Positions 5,586 through 6,531 of a stretch of 6,531 nucleotides of DNA are shown here, in pieces. The DNA is from an uncultured Oscillospiraceae bacterium (GTDB taxonomy: Bacteria; Bacillota; Clostridia; Oscillospirales; Acutalibacteraceae). Under the pieces are notes generated by a model. That model ran no database searches, had not been told where the DNA came from, and saw only the letters and a program-made list of their open reading frames with translations. Within the stretch, counting starts at the first letter, position 1; each line of letters begins with the position of its first letter. The DNA lies in assembly GCA_905200265.1 (NCBI GenBank), contig CAJKJS010000085.1, positions 1 through 6,531 on the forward strand. The letters are read 5' to 3'. The position numbers were made by a program, and so were the translations under genes.

Positions 5586-6531
5586 ATGATAAGCTTAACC
5601 TTAAAACAAACGATCAAGCGGAATTTGTTCGGTATTATTACCGTACTGCTTTCGGCTATTATTCTGCTGGTCTTTTTATTTGCCAGTGACGGGATTGCTT
5701 CGCTGCAGGAGATTGGACCGTCGCTGTCGGTGTCGTGGCTCTTACTGGCCATTGGGCTATCGGCCAGCACCTGGGTGCTGGAAGGGCTGACACTGAACCT
5801 TTTCTGCAAAATCCTGTGTCCCCAGTGGACGTTCCGGTATTCACTGGATATCGGCCTGTTGGGCATCCTGTATAGCGCCCTGACCCCGTTTTCCACCGGC
5901 GGCCAGCCCATGCAGATTTTCTATATGAAGCGGCTGGGCATGGACGTGGGCAAAAGCGGTTCGGTGATTGCCATGAAAACCCTGGTGTACCAGGTGATTA
6001 TGGTGCTGTCGGCCCTCTTGATGGTGGTCATGCGGCTGGGCTTTTTCCAGCGGGAAGTGAGTAACTTTTCCTTTGTTACGGTCATCGGCGTATTAAGTAA
6101 CAGCACGTTTATTGCCTTATTGTTGCTATTTACCATCAGCCGGAAGGGCACCGAAAAAGTGCTGAAAAAAGGGCTGTATTTTTTAAATCGCATCCACCTG
6201 TGCAAAAACCCCGAAGAGCGGTATCACCGTATTAACGACCAGCTGATGCTGTTCCACAACGGGGCCCGGATTATGGGCAAAAAACGCCGGGTGTATATCG
6301 CGGGTTCCCTGTTAACGATCGTCCAGATCTTTGTAGGGTACCTGGTGCCGTACTGCCTGTACCGTTCGTTCGGCTTCAGCGGCCAGGACGTATTGACGAT
6401 TATGGCAGCGCAGGCGTTTGTGACTATGGTCAGCGCGTTTGTGCCTCTGCCGGGGGCGTCCGGCGGGGCGGAAGGCAGCTTCTATCTGTTCTTCAGCATG
6501 TTCTTTACCGGCGGTACCATTGTACCGGCTA
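5586..6531 (+). CDS. Flippase-like multipass membrane protein (LPG_synthase_TM / UPF0104 / YbhN family), 3' end outside window
   Basis: Open frame of 315 codons running off the window; relatives of this type are usually somewhat over 330 residues, so little is probably missing. Many hydrophobic segments are visible (about 14-34, 48-70, 86-100, 128-150, 160-183, 236-258, 270-290, 298 onward). Two family signatures stand out: TPFSTGGQPMQIFYMKR (100-116) and PLPGASGGAEGSF (288-299). The family includes the membrane domain of MprF, where it flips lysyl-phosphatidylglycerol, and stand-alone proteins thought to move lipids or lipid-linked sugars. No catalytic synthase domain is present in the visible part. 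An in-frame TGA at 5580-5582 fixes ATG 5586 as the earliest start; its near ribosome site, GGGTGA (5577-5582), is weak and only 3 nt away. The family call is firm, the substrate is not known. Confidence 0.9.
   Translation, partial: MISLTLKQTIKRNLFGIITVLLSAIILLVFLFASDGIASLQEIGPSLSVSWLLLAIGLSASTWVLEGLTLNLFCKILCPQWTFRYSLDIGLLGILYSALTPFSTGGQPMQIFYMKRLGMDVGKSGSVIAMKTLVYQVIMVLSALLMVVMRLGFFQREVSNFSFVTVIGVLSNSTFIALLLLFTISRKGTEKVLKKGLYFLNRIHLCKNPEERYHRINDQLMLFHNGARIMGKKRRVYIAGSLLTIVQIFVGYLVPYCLYRSFGFSGQDVLTIMAAQAFVTMVSAFVPLPGASGGAEGSFYLFFSMFFTGGTIVPA

Noticed and set aside
5498..5911. Minus-strand frame of 137 codons over the flippase-like gene start
   Set aside because: It is antisense to the clear membrane protein frame and to its promoter and leader; no motif or ribosome site supports it.

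Overview
The window reads as chromosomal DNA of an endospore-forming Firmicute. The first operon is a complete spoIIA locus (spoIIAA, spoIIAB, sigF), which is found only in spore formers. The moderately GC-rich sequence, preference for G/C in third codon positions and clostridial-type ABC transporter sequences suggest a Clostridia member, perhaps an Oscillospirales/Ruminococcaceae relative. That placement is an inference from style, not from a search. All genes lie on the + strand, there are no mobile elements, RNA genes or CRISPR arrays, and coding density is high.

Region 1 (1-207): the far 3' end of an upstream transcription unit closes with a textbook intrinsic terminator (57-102). A short intergenic stretch follows, holding a weak forespore-type promoter candidate and a nested inverted repeat. 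Region 2 (208-1670): spoIIAA, spoIIAB and sigF form a tight operon. SpoIIAA/SpoIIAB overlap by ATGA, and SpoIIAB and sigF are separated by one codon in the same frame. The products form the partner-switching circuit that confines sigma-F activity to the forespore: SpoIIAB is the anti-sigma factor/kinase, SpoIIAA the anti-anti-sigma factor, and SigF the released sigma factor. The operon ends at a strong terminator that begins inside the sigF stop codon.

Region 3 (1671-5439): a near-consensus housekeeping promoter (TTGACA-17-TATCAT) drives two overlapping ABC exporter half-transporter genes. Their nucleotide-binding motifs are complementary and asymmetric. The first subunit has Asp for the catalytic Glu and Gln for the H-loop His; the second has a degenerate LSQGQ signature. 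This is the pattern of heterodimeric exporters with one dead and one active ATP site (TM287/288, LmrCD, BmrCD type).

Region 4 (5440-6531): a second housekeeping promoter (TTGTAA-17-TACAAT) and a roughly 70-nt leader with two hairpins precede a multipass membrane protein of the LPG_synthase_TM / flippase-like (UPF0104, YbhN) family, cut off by the window end.

I see no clearly new system. The points most worth a second look are the unusually short SigF N-terminus, the hairpin-bearing leader of the flippase-like gene, the complementary degeneracy of the ABC pair, and the possible autoregulatory promoter and palindrome in front of spoIIAA.
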